Shown piece by piece: positions 30,930 to 42,484 of a stretch of DNA of 64,000 bases (positions are counted from its first letter, which is position 1; each line of letters begins with the position of its first letter). The stretch comes from Trypanosoma brucei gambiense DAL972 (Eukaryota > Euglenozoa > Kinetoplastea > Trypanosomatida > Trypanosomatidae), in contig NC_026735.1 in assembly GCF_000210295.1 (NCBI RefSeq), forward strand, positions 73,749-137,748, written 5' to 3'. Under the pieces are notes generated by a model, which had not been told where the DNA came from, searched no databases, and worked only from the letters and a program-made list of their open reading frames with translations. A program made the translations under genes and the position numbers.

Positions 30930-32264
30930 TCAGGCTCTTGCATGCTTCCTGTGTTTACGACCCTCACATCTCGGTAGTGGGGAATCACTTCCCTTACGGC
31001 TACCATTACTTTCAGGTGCGATATTACTGGTGGGGGAAGTTTTGTTTTCGTCGTGGCTTCCAGCTTTATTTTCTATATTGGTGGTTGTTTCGAGTACCAG
31101 TAATGAAACTAGTTTAGTTTCGAATTTTAATGAGCTTTATACGTGCGCACAAGTTGCAGATGGGTTTGATGATTACTTTCCCTTGTTCCTGGATTCAGTG
31201 ACCTGCTGAGTTAACTGGTAAATTTCGCTTCCTGTTTCCTTCAAACACTTCTCCCGCGCCCTCAATACGTTCGCCCTGCTTTCTCCCTGGTCGAAATCAA
31301 GCATTTACTTTGTCCCGTTGTTACTGCAATGAAGATGCTATTCGCAAATTCCCACTGTGCCGCCGGCTTTACCGGCACGGCCTCGAATACGTGCAGTTTT
31401 CCATCGTTCGAATACATGTAGGACGTGCTCTTCAGAGCTGTGCAAAAGTTTTTTGTGTTGCTCACAGCAGTGCAATTCGTGCTTGCTGGATCTCTTGCTT
31501 TCGGTTTAATACACGCCTCCTTGAAGTCCATCTTTTTGCGCCGGATACTTTAATATCCAGTTCTCCGTCTCGCTGTTGTGCGCATTTGCTGCAAGAGACT
31601 CTTTTGTTAGGCTCCCCCAAGGTCCTTGTCGCCCACATTAGCACAGGTTGGGGCTCAGGTCCAATCCGCTCCACGTTTCTGGTTGGGCGCATCCTTGCTC
31701 TGAGCTCTGATTCCCTCCTGCTGGGACGCCGTTTGCTTGTTTGCTGCCATATTTTGAGCGGACAGAACCACCGTGATTTTTCGCTCTAGTTCTTCGCTAT
31801 TGAAAGATCTTTTTTTTTTTGATCTTTTAATATGTGTAGCTGGATACGTTAGCTTTTCCTTTCATTCCTCAATCAGAGATTTGTTTTTTCCTCTCTCCAT
31901 CTCCCACGGGTGCCTGCTGTTTCCTCCAAAAAATGTCAGTCAGATTTCATTCCTTCCAGTTCCGTCCCACTCACCATGTTGTGGATACTATTCGTTCACT
32001 ACGGTTTCTCTTCTTCCTGAAACACCCCACTGCGCTTTTGATAGGCGTGCTGCCCTGACCTTCATAGCGACTTTGTTTTTTAGTCGTTTCCGCCTTATTG
32101 ATGTTGACCATCCCTTTCCGCAATGGTATCGGTATGCGCATTGCATTAAACTCCACGCTGTTGATTATGTCTGCAGTTCTCAGTTCCTCTGCCACGGCCG
32201 TTGATGACACCACCATTAGAGCAACATCATGATTCACATCTTCTGTTTCCCCTAACCTTAGCAA
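30930..32264 (-). pseudogene. decayed surface-glycoprotein-like gene
   Basis: Minus-strand open pieces follow one another in different frames: 32264-31971 (helical, charged), 31692-31462 (CSKCAQQRDGELDIKVSGAK), 31531-31262 (Cys-containing, DPASTNCTAVSNTKNFC, LHVFEAVPV), then EKCLKETGSEIYQLTQQV near 31200 and an Asn/Ser/Thr-rich linker near 30950-31100. Composition and Cys spacing are those of VSG-like or other trypanosome coat proteins. At least three frame changes and stops are present. Family assignment is tentative. Confidence 0.45.
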
Positions 32265-33460
32265 CTGCCTTCTCAGCTAATGTTTGTAAATAGCCACATC
32301 CACAGTGGAACCCACATGCTGCTCAACAGGAATAACGTACGGTTCCGGCAGGTAAACACACCCATCGTACTTCTCTTTTCAATGCATTTATCCAACCAAT
32401 ATTTTCCTTCCGATTATACGCACAACCCCACAGTTATCCAGTTAGCAAATGAGGAATATTGTTGGAATACGTTTCTATACTGCTGCCAAAGCTTCAGTAA
32501 GGTAATGAATGGGATTGCTAGGACCCGTTATTACATTTGGACGACTCTCCGCCTCTGCCCATAAATATAAAGTATAAACTTGTCGTCCCTGAGGCCCACT
32601 TCAATTGAACGTAAATAAATAAATAAATGAATATATGCTTCTATCTGTAATCCTCAAAAGAGCATACACCGCACATGTGTTTCCAACTCATCGAAAAGCT
32701 CTGTTTAATAACACGTTTTTTTTTAAAAATTCCCTATTAATGCCACAATCCCATTAAATCTACGTGCCACTAAATTTTATGATAAAGTAACTTCAAACAC
32801 CCAAATGACAAATTAACCCTCAGACAATGAATATCTTAACAATATTCTGTCCTAAGCCCACGAGTTAAAATCTCACCAGCAGTTAAAAATTACAACCCCA
32901 CGCCAACTTCGAATGACTTCCCGTGGGAACTACAATTTCTGCATAACTTTTCCCGTGTTGGCTATTCTCCTCCCTACATTAACACGCCAAGCTCCAATTA
33001 TTTAACTCCCGAGGCTGCAAACAGCATGGACATTTCAGACAAGATGGTGGAAGTTAATGTCCGGTACAACAATTAGCAATCGGCTTGTTGTGCTAAAAGA
33101 TTTCAGACCTTCCATGTTTGCATTGAAACTTTTGGGAAAGGTAAGTCGCCGTAACGGTGATGTAAACATTAGGGGTAAATCACCGGCATGGCGACTGCCT
33201 TATGAAAATAAATAAATAATATATATATATATATATATATGTAAAATACGGTCTCGCAGGCTAAATTCCTAACAACTCCCGTGTCATTTAGGATGAGGAT
33301 TGATATCCTCACCTCAGTTTGCGAAGCAGCTGAGGCAAATACGTCTAAACAAAGAAACATTTATTCAATTGTTCTCTTGCTGACTGACTGACAGATGCTC
33401 ACTGAATGGGGCAAAACAACAAGAACAAGAACAAGAACAATAATAATAATAATACCGTCG
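32265..33460. other. no gene seen; AT-rich
   Basis: Short frames only. Contains a (AT)n tract at about 33218-33240 and (AAC/AAG)n with (TAA)n at 33416-33452, directly before repeat copy B. Confidence 0.6.
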
Positions 33461-33735
33461 CATCATCGTTTCAGAATATGTTGATGAAACTCCACCTCTT
33501 CAGCGGGGCGAGGAACGGACACGTTCCCCCCACTAAGTTCCATGAATAATAGGAACCCTTGTTCTGCCAAACATTTCCAGTAAGAAGAGAGTGACGCAAA
33601 TATTATTCATTGAATTGAGTTCGCATAAGGTCCAGCATGATGAAAGACGTTGCCCCATTCGAAGAGTGCAATAGCGCGTCGCACTTTAAACCTAAGCACG
33701 TGTGACTTTCCGCCGACGCCGCCTCAGTTTTGTGA
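33461..33735 (+). repeat. 275-bp dispersed repeat, copy B with poly(A)
   Basis: Same 275-bp unit as 22813-23087, same orientation, about three mismatches and no indels. It is followed at once by TT and a run of about 13 A, which copy A lacks. A 3' poly(A) run suggests retroposition. Confidence 0.95.
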
Positions 33736-34449
33736 TTAAAAAAAAAAAAACGACGTTGAAAGTTTTGATGATCGAGCTGTTAAGCACTGAGGTTCCTTTT
33801 GGTGAAATGTATCTGAAACAATCGATAACAGCAGAAAATAAATGATATGCCTGACAAAATAAACGGAAGCATGTGATTCCGTTTTTCTTCAAAAGGCATT
33901 GCTTTGAAGTACACGGCAGTTTGCATAACACCCCCCCCCACCCCTCTGCAACCCGGTTGCTGAAATGGTGATGTTTATGGAGTCGCCGAAGTCGTTTGCT
34001 TTTGGGGTGTCTCCTCGCCACGGAAGGAAATAATAATAATTAAAAAAAAAAAAAAAGAGGACTTGTACAACCGCATCGGGTAAAACGCATAAAATACCTT
34101 CTAAATGGAAAGCTGCTTCATGTTTTGCATTTGGGAGTGAGAAAATGTGGATACGGTAATAAAGTCGTGAAAGGCTCTACGGAAAGTAAAAGAGGTTTGT
34201 AACGGTGCGAAAATGCATTGCATTGGCGCAGGCAAGAGACAGACCTTCCACGAATAACTCGTCTATAAGAATGGTTTTGTACCTTCTCTTTCTTTCTTTT
34301 TTTTTTTAAATTACCCCATACGGTTATTAGTGAGAAACACACCACGTCAAATACGCTGCTGCGTAAAGCATTCCCCTCCCCCCACCGTTGGTGTTTCAGC
34401 GGTACTGATATCTTCCATAGTTAAAGGCAAGATATCCAGAGATTGTTGG

Positions 34450-34501
<52 letters not shown>

Positions 34502-35168
34502 AAATCGAGTAAAAATAATAATAATAAGAAACGATATATCAAGTCCTTCCATTCCCTTTCTTGACACTAATGTGCAAACACGACTGCATGTTACACTTTT
34601 ATCCGTGCATATCATCAATCCACTGCTTTTTCATTTTTTTTTTTGAAGCTGAAAAAGTTCTACCTTCCCTTTTAATTTTAAATATTCGATTGGTTCTGAT
34701 TTGTTTTGGACATTACCCGCGCTTAAATGTGAAGAACAGAGAGAACAGAAGAGAACTGTGGCTGCGTGTGTGTGTGTGTGTGTGTGTGTGGACAATTTAC
34801 CATTAGATAAGTTCCTGAGGTACACCCAGTGGAGAAGAAACAAACATCATTGTTGATAAAGCGAGCATGCAAATTCACATTTACATATGCCTTGTACAAT
34901 GGTAACGGTAGCAAAGAAGAAGGAAAAAAAAGGGAGGGGGGGGGGAAAAAGATGTGCCAACAAATAGTCGATGCCGTTTTTTTTCTTAAAAAAAAAAAAC
35001 AACGACAAGAACAACAGTACAAAGTTGCCCACACGCACGAAAATGGACATCATCCAGCCGATTCAATGTTTCGTTGCAACTTCCTCCCACCGCGATTTGG
35101 ACAACCATTTGAGGGTTGTGTGATTCTTTGGATTTTCAAATTACATACATTTTGATCTTTTGTTTTCT
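33736..35168. other. end-of-cluster spacer: simple repeats, no gene
   Basis: Contains poly(A) runs, a (GT)n tract of about 50 bp at 34452-34501, another at about 34765-34791, and (TAA)n. It lies downstream of the last minus-strand housekeeping gene and so holds its 3' UTR and probably the transcription-termination zone. Confidence 0.6.
34452..34501. repeat. (GT)n microsatellite, about 25 units
   Basis: The longest dinucleotide tract in the spacer between the accessory region and the housekeeping cluster. Confidence 0.95.
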
Positions 35169-38090
35169 TCAGCTCCCCGTGTGTGTACCACTCGGCCGAG
35201 TTCTTTCGTAGGGGAGTGGTGGAAAGGACTCCACCTGACGCCGGTTATATCTGCTAGGTGTGTAATCCAATGAAGTATTATAACGAACCGTTTCAGTCTC
35301 CACTACATTATTTTTAAGTTTTGGTAAGCCACCTTGTACTCTACTGGGCCCTTGCCTGAGATTGTTTTGGATTCCTCTTCCCGTTTCTGCGCGACTTAAC
35401 CCGAGACCACGCTGAGACCAGGGTTGTTGATCGTGCGTGTCTGCCTGTAGTTTCTGACGCATCAGCCGCGACCCCAACGTTGTTTCGGTCCCTGTCGAAA
35501 CTCTGTCACACCGTAAAGGATGGTGCAGCGTCGGTATTTGAGAACTTAGGGAAATCGGTTCATTCTTTAATTTGTACAACTTCCGTGGATCTACAGCCGC
35601 CACCTCCGTGACAAATGACGGTGGCTCCGGTCCACTCGAAGCCGCGGTACAATCCAGTGCTGCATTTGGAGAGCCGCTGTTCTTCGTATGCGCTTGGACG
35701 AGAACGCGGATAATGTTACGAAACTCCGTGCGCTCCGCCTCGTACAATGCCAACCTCTCCTGTAAATCGTAGATATGCTCCATCAGTTTTTTCTCCAATG
35801 CCGTCTCCTGCGTGCTGTGGAATTCCTGTTGCATTGTCTCAGACTCCGTAGCGAAGGCCTGCTGCCTTTCCCCCTCATCCGCTGCGAATTTCGGTGTGCT
35901 TCCCGGACGTACCACCGAATACGTGGGTGTCGACACCTCACCGCAACCGTCACGTAATTCCGTAAGGATTTCTTGCCTTACGGAGGCTGCTGCTTCTCTA
36001 GCCTTTGTTGTTATGGTTGAACACGCTTCATCCAAACTAACCGCGATTTCCTCGCGAAGCATCTTGCGCATGTCCACGAGAATTGCTGCGGTTTCTACAC
36101 TCCGGGCCCGGGGAGGTGAGGGAAAAATCATAGTGGGATCCTCGCGTCCTACCCTTCCTTCAATTTCCCCGGTAGATGACAGACGGCTGGTGGCCCGCGG
36201 CGGATGCGGTGACTGCCGAAGTCGTGTGGTTTTGTAGTCGCCTCGCGGGGCCTTAATGACCTTTTGAATCTCCGTTGCTTTCCTCATCTCACGATTTTTT
36301 AATGCTCTCATTTTCTTCTTGAGTAGTTCCTCATTTCTGCGCAGCATTTCTTCATTTCGCTGAAGGATTTCTTCGTTCCGCCTCAGCATATCCTCATTCT
36401 TCCGCTGCATCTCCTCATTTTTCTGTTGCATTTCCTCGTTCTTCTGGTGCAATTTCTCGTTCTTTTGGTGCATTTCCTCGTTTCTCCTGAACCTCTCCTC
36501 GTCGATCTCAAGCAAACTTTTGCTCCCACCGACAGCGTCATTGACTGTGATCCCCTTATTTCCGGCATCCTCCAGGACTTCCTCACGTAATGGATAAGTT
36601 TTTTTGTCCTCTTCCGAGTCCTCTCGTGCATTTCCCTTGGGGATGTCTTCACTTTGTTTCGTCTCCTCAGCACCTTCTCCAGTTATGTCTGCTTCAACTG
36701 TCGCTGGCTTCACATCATCTTTATCTTCCGGTACGTCCTCACTGACCTTTAGGACATCAACAGTTTCCTTGAAGGCAACCTCTTTTGGCTCTTTGTCATC
36801 TTCATATTCATCTTCATCTTCTTCTGTTTCCTTCGGCACCTCCTCGACTTTTCCGGACCCCTCCCCTTCCATATCTAATGAACTTCCATCCTTCTGTGGA
36901 AACTCCACAGTTTGCTTGTGTGCTGCCCCAATTCTCACCGGTAGATCCTTCAGCCCCTTGCAGAGTCGCTTTCCCACCACTACACTTCTATCTTTCTTTA
37001 TTGCCCTTCTTCCTTTTCCAATACCCTCGCTGCTTCTAAGGGAGCCATCACTACTTCTACGCGCATCCGTATCTTGATGAAAATATTTGATCATACCTAC
37101 TTCGGGTGTCAGCCTTTCCTCATGGATTTTTGGAACGTCGTCGCCGTCATCCTTCTGCTGCTTCGGGGTTTCTTCAACAACTAAACTTTCTTCCTCTTCC
37201 TTCTTGTCGTCATTTGGGACCTCATCTCTTCCTCTGAGAGTTTCTTCCACGTTGGTTAACATATCCGCATTATGCCGAAGCATGCTCAGGTTACTTTTTA
37301 GCATATCCACATTACACTTCAGCATCTCTACACCGCTTTTCAGTATTTCCTCCTTATCCCTCGGTGTCTCTTCGTACGAGGTGAGCACATCCACATTTTG
37401 CTTCAGCACCTCTTCATCTTTCTTCAGCACTTCTTCGTTCATCTTTAGTGTCTCCTCAGTGCTTTTTGGCATCTCTCCAGCTTTTTTGAGAATCTCCTCG
37501 TTGTTTCTGAGCATGTCCGAAGTATTCTGTAGCATGTCAACGGCGTTTTTAATCATTTCATCGACAACTTGTGCTGTATCCATGCTACCCTCAGAGGCTG
37601 CTATAGTACTGGCTTTAGTCCCTGGTCGCTCACTCACTGAAGTTTGCGAATCTAATGCACTTTCATCCCGCGCATCATCGCCGTATTCGCGTCCAAAAGT
37701 AGACATAACATTTGTACCGCTTGTATCCCATGAGAATTGTTCCGTTGGCAACATTCTATTATCTGTTTGAGGGAGTGAACAAGCGCTACTTGTCAGAGCG
37801 GAGGAGGTTCTGTTCAGTACTGGTGTCGGTGTCGTCTGTTCAACATCATGTTGAGTTCTACTTGGAAAATTTCGCGGTTGTGATGTGGCGCTTCGCAGCT
37901 GATGTCCATCTGAACATGGAGTTGCATTCCTTCTCACCTCGTCCCACACAATGTTCACACTTTGCTGCAATTCATTGAGGCGGCGGCTAATATGACTCCT
38001 CATGTTACGTAAATAAGACTCCAACTGAAAGCAATGCATGAGCGAGTCCGGAACGGGAACAAGTTCATCCATTTCGGGTTTCATTGTCAT
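35169..38090 (-). CDS. heptad-repeat coiled-coil protein, function unknown
   Basis: 973 aa. Two arrays of seven-residue repeats dominate. One at about residues 173-285 has about 15 units of the type (M/V/I)L+xNxE. One at about 530-597 has about eight units such as QKNEEMQ and RRNEEML. Between them lies an acidic Glu/Asp/Lys-rich stretch with runs like EEDEDEYEDDKE. A further helical region near 780-830 also predicts coiled coil. N- and C-terminal parts are Ser/Pro-rich and likely disordered. There is no signal peptide, membrane segment or enzyme motif. Inference: a structural or cytoskeletal scaffold. It is the last gene of the minus-strand cluster. ATG at 38090 is chosen as the first in frame; an alternative Met follows two codons later. 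Confidence 0.85.
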   Translation of the reverse strand: MTMKPEMDELVPVPDSLMHCFQLESYLRNMRSHISRRLNELQQSVNIVWDEVRRNATPCSDGHQLRSATSQPRNFPSRTQHDVEQTTPTPVLNRTSSALTSSACSLPQTDNRMLPTEQFSWDTSGTNVMSTFGREYGDDARDESALDSQTSVSERPGTKASTIAASEGSMDTAQVVDEMIKNAVDMLQNTSDMLRNNEEILKKAGEMPKSTEETLKMNEEVLKKDEEVLKQNVDVLTSYEETPRDKEEILKSGVEMLKCNVDMLKSNLSMLRHNADMLTNVEETLRGRDEVPNDDKKEEEESLVVEETPKQQKDDGDDVPKIHEERLTPEVGMIKYFHQDTDARRSSDGSLRSSEGIGKGRRAIKKDRSVVVGKRLCKGLKDLPVRIGAAHKQTVEFPQKDGSSLDMEGEGSGKVEEVPKETEEDEDEYEDDKEPKEVAFKETVDVLKVSEDVPEDKDDVKPATVEADITGEGAEETKQSEDIPKGNAREDSEEDKKTYPLREEVLEDAGNKGITVNDAVGGSKSLLEIDEERFRRNEEMHQKNEKLHQKNEEMQQKNEEMQRKNEDMLRRNEEILQRNEEMLRRNEELLKKKMRALKNREMRKATEIQKVIKAPRGDYKTTRLRQSPHPPRATSRLSSTGEIEGRVGREDPTMIFPSPPRARSVETAAILVDMRKMLREEIAVSLDEACSTITTKAREAAASVRQEILTELRDGCGEVSTPTYSVVRPGSTPKFAADEGERQQAFATESETMQQEFHSTQETALEKKLMEHIYDLQERLALYEAERTEFRNIIRVLVQAHTKNSGSPNAALDCTAASSGPEPPSFVTEVAAVDPRKLYKLKNEPISLSSQIPTLHHPLRCDRVSTGTETTLGSRLMRQKLQADTHDQQPWSQRGLGLSRAETGRGIQNNLRQGPSRVQGGLPKLKNNVVETETVRYNTSLDYTPSRYNRRQVESFPPLPYERTRPSGTHTGS

Positions 38091-39222
38091 CGCGCCGTCT
38101 GGGAGTTTGTGGACGTTGACAACTTGCGTCGCGGTGTATCAGGTTTCGTGTTCGCCTTGTGTAAAAAACAAAACAACAACAACAATAACAACAACAATAA
38201 CAACAACAACAGTAAATACAAACACAAACGACCGTTACCCAAACGACGGCAGATTCAAAGAAGAAAAGAAAGAGGAGTGTGAGAGAGAGAAAAGGTGGAA
38301 AGAGTGAGACGCACTTATAAAAATAAAAATAAAAATAAATATATATATATGTGCTACCCTAAACTATATTTAAATATGAAAGCAGCTTGCGACCTTTTGT
38401 TTTGTAGTTTTCTTTTTCGTGTGTGTGTGTGTGTGTTTGTTTGTTTGTTTGTTTCACTAGCCTTGTTTTGTATACTTTTGTAACAATATAATAAACGTGA
38501 GAAGTTTCTAAACCCCCTTTCTTTTCTTCTTCTTTTTTTTTCCTCTTTTTGTTTTTGTCTTGGCTCCACGACACCCAAAACCGTTTATCGGCCCCGTGAT
38601 GTCTGCAACTGTATTGATGTTAGTGAAACGAACGACCGAAAGAAGATGAATGCAAGAAAAGAATATATAAATACGAAGAAGATAAATAAATATAAAACAC
38701 ACACCTACACACGAACAGATAAGCAAATGACACAACAATGGAGGTATGACGGAGTTGCATTTGTAATGCATTCAAAGGGGGAAAAAAAACAAAAAGAGAT
38801 ATGCCCTTCTTTATGTAATAGCGCCAATTCGACACACTATTCACACACACACAAAAAAAAAACGCAAAGCAACAAAAAGAAAATATAAAGGAAGAGATAG
38901 AAATACAGAATATACAGAGAGATGCTTAATGAAAGCTCATTCAAAGTTATGAGAAATAAGAAGCAAAACATCCGGTGGTTGCCTCTGCTTCTTTTCTTCT
39001 TCTCTTTTTTTTTTTTTTTACTGTCCGTCCCTTGTTGAAAATTATAACTCCATTCACTATATGAATTTTAGTCAGTTGCATGTGTTCTGCTAAAGCGATG
39101 TGATTTATGAAATGAAGAAATTCCCTTTTTTCCCTCTCTTTTTTTTTTTTTTATAAAAAAAGATTACCCGCATTTGGCTCCTCACGTTCATGCGTTAAAA
39201 CCCTCCTTTTCGGATATAACGT

Positions 39223-39281
<59 letters not shown>

Positions 39282-40187
39282 ATATATGTTTGCTTCTTCA
39301 CTCTAACCTTAGCTTGCATTTATTCCTTAAATGGTCACTTGAGTGGCACGAAACATTTTCTTTAGAAAAGTGACTGGGAAGTCAAATGAAGAAAAAAAAA
39401 AAGAAGAGGAACATTTTTTTTTCTTTTCTTTTCTTTAGAAGGGAAGTGTAGCAACACATCATTCGGTATATATATCATAAACATTTACATATGCTGGTTC
39501 CATTCCAGTAGCCTCAATGGTAAGTTAGAATAAGAAGGGAACTGAGAAATAGAGGGGGAGAAAAAAGAAGAAAGAGAGGGGAACAAACAATCCGACAAGC
39601 AAAAATAAGAAGGTAAGAACGAAACGGGAGGGAACGAAATGAAAACAAAACGAAGCAAAATGAGGGGCGGCAGCAAAAAAAAAAAAGCGGTTACCACCAC
39701 TTCTTCTCAACGCATTTCAACAGAGACACCGGTGCTAAACATTACAAGTCACTTATATTCTTTTTTTTTCCTTCCCTCTCTCTCTCTCTCTTTATATGTG
39801 TGATTCTGTTTTTTTTTTTTTCCCCTCCTCCTCCTCCTTCCTTTCTTTTTTTTTTTTTTTGCATAAAATTTACGTGTTCACAAAGCTCCTTTCGTATAAT
39901 TTACCCGTCGCCTCTTACGACAACATGATTACCGGAAGCAAAGCAAGAAAAGGAGCAAAGGAAGGAAGAGGGGAAACAGAAGATCAGCACGTCCCAAGCA
40001 ACATAAAAAAAAGAAAAAATGGAAAGAAAGAAAGGAAAGGAAGGAAAGAGAGCAAAACACAAAACAAACGCTTTCCATAAACCTTCACAGCCCTTGAAGG
40101 TGTGGATAAAAGGGAAGACAAGTCGCCCATACGAACAAACACACAAGCACACACAAGTACGATCATACATATATGTAGAAATACTTG

Positions 40188-40220
<33 letters not shown>

Positions 40221-40251
40221 TTCTCTTATAATAAAATAATAACCAAATGTA
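38091..40251. other. intergenic UTR spacer with many simple repeats
   Basis: About 2.2 kb holding (CAA)n at 38172-38213, (TG)n/(TTTG)n at 38421-38453, (AC)n/(AT)n at 39223-39277, and poly-T/poly-C tracts. No coding signal. It presumably contains the 3' UTR of the kinase gene and the splice region of the coiled-coil gene. Confidence 0.7.
39223..39277. repeat. (AC)n-(AT)n compound microsatellite
   Basis: (AC)9 joined to (AT)about 18. Similar compound tracts recur at 42450, 43249, 51040 and 59617, all in gene spacers. Confidence 0.95.
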
Positions 40252-41610
40252 TTAATTACTGCTGCCGCTGCTTTCAAAGTCATCTTCATACTCATCACCG
40301 CCGCTCACGCGACCCGACGGTTTGTGAAATGACATTCGGCTTTGCGGCCGTTCCGAATTCTCACAAATTGGTGGGATGCTCGGCGTCTTCTCTGATCGGG
40401 TTGAAACACTGCTCGGCTGAAGAAGCGGTCGCCGCGCCAGCGCACTTTTGGGCCGTTGCGGTGACATTTTTTGTTCAGCCAACGCATCCGTCACACCTTT
40501 GCTCTGCTCCAACCAAGAATCCAATTCGGAGGTCGCGACGCTAGTTTTTGCATTAGTGTTATTATTATTATTATTATTATTGTTATAATTATTATTGGTA
40601 CTACCGCTGCTACAACCGTCACCACCACTCCCACTGGTGGATGCACCCATGGACCTTTTCTTGGCGCTGATGGCCTTCTGCACTATTTCCTCACCAAATA
40701 TCTGTTTATAATATTTGGACTCCAGACAACTGAGTGGAACAGTGGAAAGATTGTTCTGGACGTAGGAACTACGCAGTGCGCGCCTAAGTGTTGGTCGTGT
40801 TACCGCAGATTTCTGTAAAAATGAATGAACCAAATCAATGAGAGGCGAGGAGTAACCATCTTCCGGTGTGATGAGTTGATACTCTCCGCGCGAGATCATC
40901 CGCATGAGTGTTGGTGCTGATGTGGAGTTGAAGGGGCGTTTCAGCATCATGAGTTCATACAAGGTGACGCCGAGACTCCATATATCAGCCTTTCCATCAT
41001 ATGCCCGCTCCTCACAAAGTTCAGGCGCCATGTAAAGCGGCGAGCCACACGCCATCTTCGCCACCCCGCCAAGCTGATCGAGCACTACCGACACGCCAAA
41101 ATCTCCTATACGAACGGTTCCGTCTTCGAAAATGAAGATGTTCTGTGGCTTAATGTCCCTGTGGAGGGTGCGCTGGTCAACATGCAGGAAATTCAATCCA
41201 ACCAACATCTGAATCATAAGTGAGGCTACAAAACTCTCTTCTTCCTTCTTGTGACGGTACTGGAGCTGTTCAATACGCTGCCCCAAATCACCACCGTTGC
41301 AAAATTCCATGATGATGTACACCATGAACTTACCGTCGTGGTAGCGGTCGAGGAATTGCACAATGTTGGGGTGTCCCATAGAGCGGCGAAGTATACTCAC
41401 CTCCATATCCAATGCCTTCATCTCTTCATCTTTTTTCATTGTTTGCATATCCACATCCTTCACAACAACAAAACGATCACCACCTCCCTGCGCCGTTTCG
41501 TCCGCCTGCTCGTAAAGCGTTGCGCAACCGAAGCTTCCCTTCCCGAGTATGCGCTGACGCTTAAGTTTCCATATTCTGTTTTCGCCACGAAGCTCAAGGA
41601 GATCAGCCAT
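40252..41610 (-). CDS. NEK-family serine/threonine protein kinase
   Basis: About 452 aa from the Met at 41610; the open frame begins at 41730, but its first 40 residues are Lys/Gln/Thr-rich and look like translated 5' UTR. Kinase motifs: glycine loop GKGSFG, VVVKDVD with the ATP-binding Lys, catalytic HRDIKPQN, metal-binding DFGV, activation segment GSPLYMAPE, and DIWSLGV. The sequence is closest in feel to NIMA-related (NEK) kinases, a family expanded in trypanosomatids and linked to cell cycle, basal body and flagellum. The C-terminal tail has an Asn run near 380-390 and ends in a Ser-rich acidic stretch. All catalytic residues are present, so it should be active. A pyrimidine run with AG near 41830 (minus) is a plausible trans-splice site. 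Confidence 0.9.
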   Translation of the reverse strand: MADLLELRGENRIWKLKRQRILGKGSFGCATLYEQADETAQGGGDRFVVVKDVDMQTMKKDEEMKALDMEVSILRRSMGHPNIVQFLDRYHDGKFMVYIIMEFCNGGDLGQRIEQLQYRHKKEEESFVASLMIQMLVGLNFLHVDQRTLHRDIKPQNIFIFEDGTVRIGDFGVSVVLDQLGGVAKMACGSPLYMAPELCEERAYDGKADIWSLGVTLYELMMLKRPFNSTSAPTLMRMISRGEYQLITPEDGYSSPLIDLVHSFLQKSAVTRPTLRRALRSSYVQNNLSTVPLSCLESKYYKQIFGEEIVQKAISAKKRSMGASTSGSGGDGCSSGSTNNNYNNNNNNNNNTNAKTSVATSELDSWLEQSKGVTDALAEQKMSPQRPKSALARRPLLQPSSVSTRSEKTPSIPPICENSERPQSRMSFHKPSGRVSGGDEYEDDFESSGSSN

Positions 41611-41730
41611 AAGTGAAGGGGGTATTTTACCTGAGCTACTACACCTATATGCAACGAGTGCAGGAGATGTGTGCGTGTTTGTATATGCCGGCTGTGTCTG
41701 TTCTTGTTCTTTTTTTTTCTTCTTTTCCAC

Positions 41731-42452
41731 TTTCTTGGCTCTTATTTCTGTTTAAAATATTTAATAGAGCTCTATACTGATAAATATAGATACAAATAAA
41801 TGTATACGTGTATTGTGTGACTATACGGCTGATTGTTAAAGTAACGAAGAGGGAAGGGAACACAACCGGTCTTGTGGTTTGAGTTCACTTATAATCCCTA
41901 TGTAAGTATCTTCTGCTTTGTTTGTAATAGAAATTTATTGTTGATTTATCTATTATTTATTTGTTTCCTTCCCCTTCCGCTACACCGTCTTTCCTTAGAC
42001 GTCACTTTCGCACAAAAATGAGTGTAATTTAACGTCGTGTTGCGGATTCTTGTTTTCGTTGCTTCTGGCGTTTGTTTGTTTGTTTGCTTTTTTTTTTTTT
42101 AAATGCAAATATCTGATACTCGACACACCGTAGTGATTGCGTTGTCTTTCACCACTTGCTTTTCCTTTTCCTTTTTAATATATTTTTTCTTTGTAATTTC
42201 CGCTAACAGTAGGACAATACAATATAAGCAATATATATATATTGTTGGTGAGGGTGATCATTCAACAAAGTGGGAGAGGAGGATGAAGGTAAATGACGGA
42301 GGTGGTTAACAAGAAAAAGCGAAAAGAAGTCAGGAGAGAAAAACGTAAATAAAGAAAAGAACAAGAGAGAGAGAGAACAGAACAATGAATCACGATGGCA
42401 GGTGGCAGCAGTGCTTGAAAAGAACTAAAACTGTTAAGGAAACAACACACAG

Positions 42453-42484
<32 letters not shown>

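Noticed and set aside
34330..34646. Poly-Val/Cys and poly-Thr/His frames
   Set aside because: They are translations of a (GT)n microsatellite.
36604..37770. Ser/Phe-rich plus-strand frames of 157-227 codons
   Set aside because: They are antisense to the heptad-repeat coding region, whose periodic codons keep the opposite frame open.
40019..40300. Poly-Ile/Tyr/Asn frames
   Set aside because: They are translations of a (TTA)n tract at the 3' end of the kinase gene.
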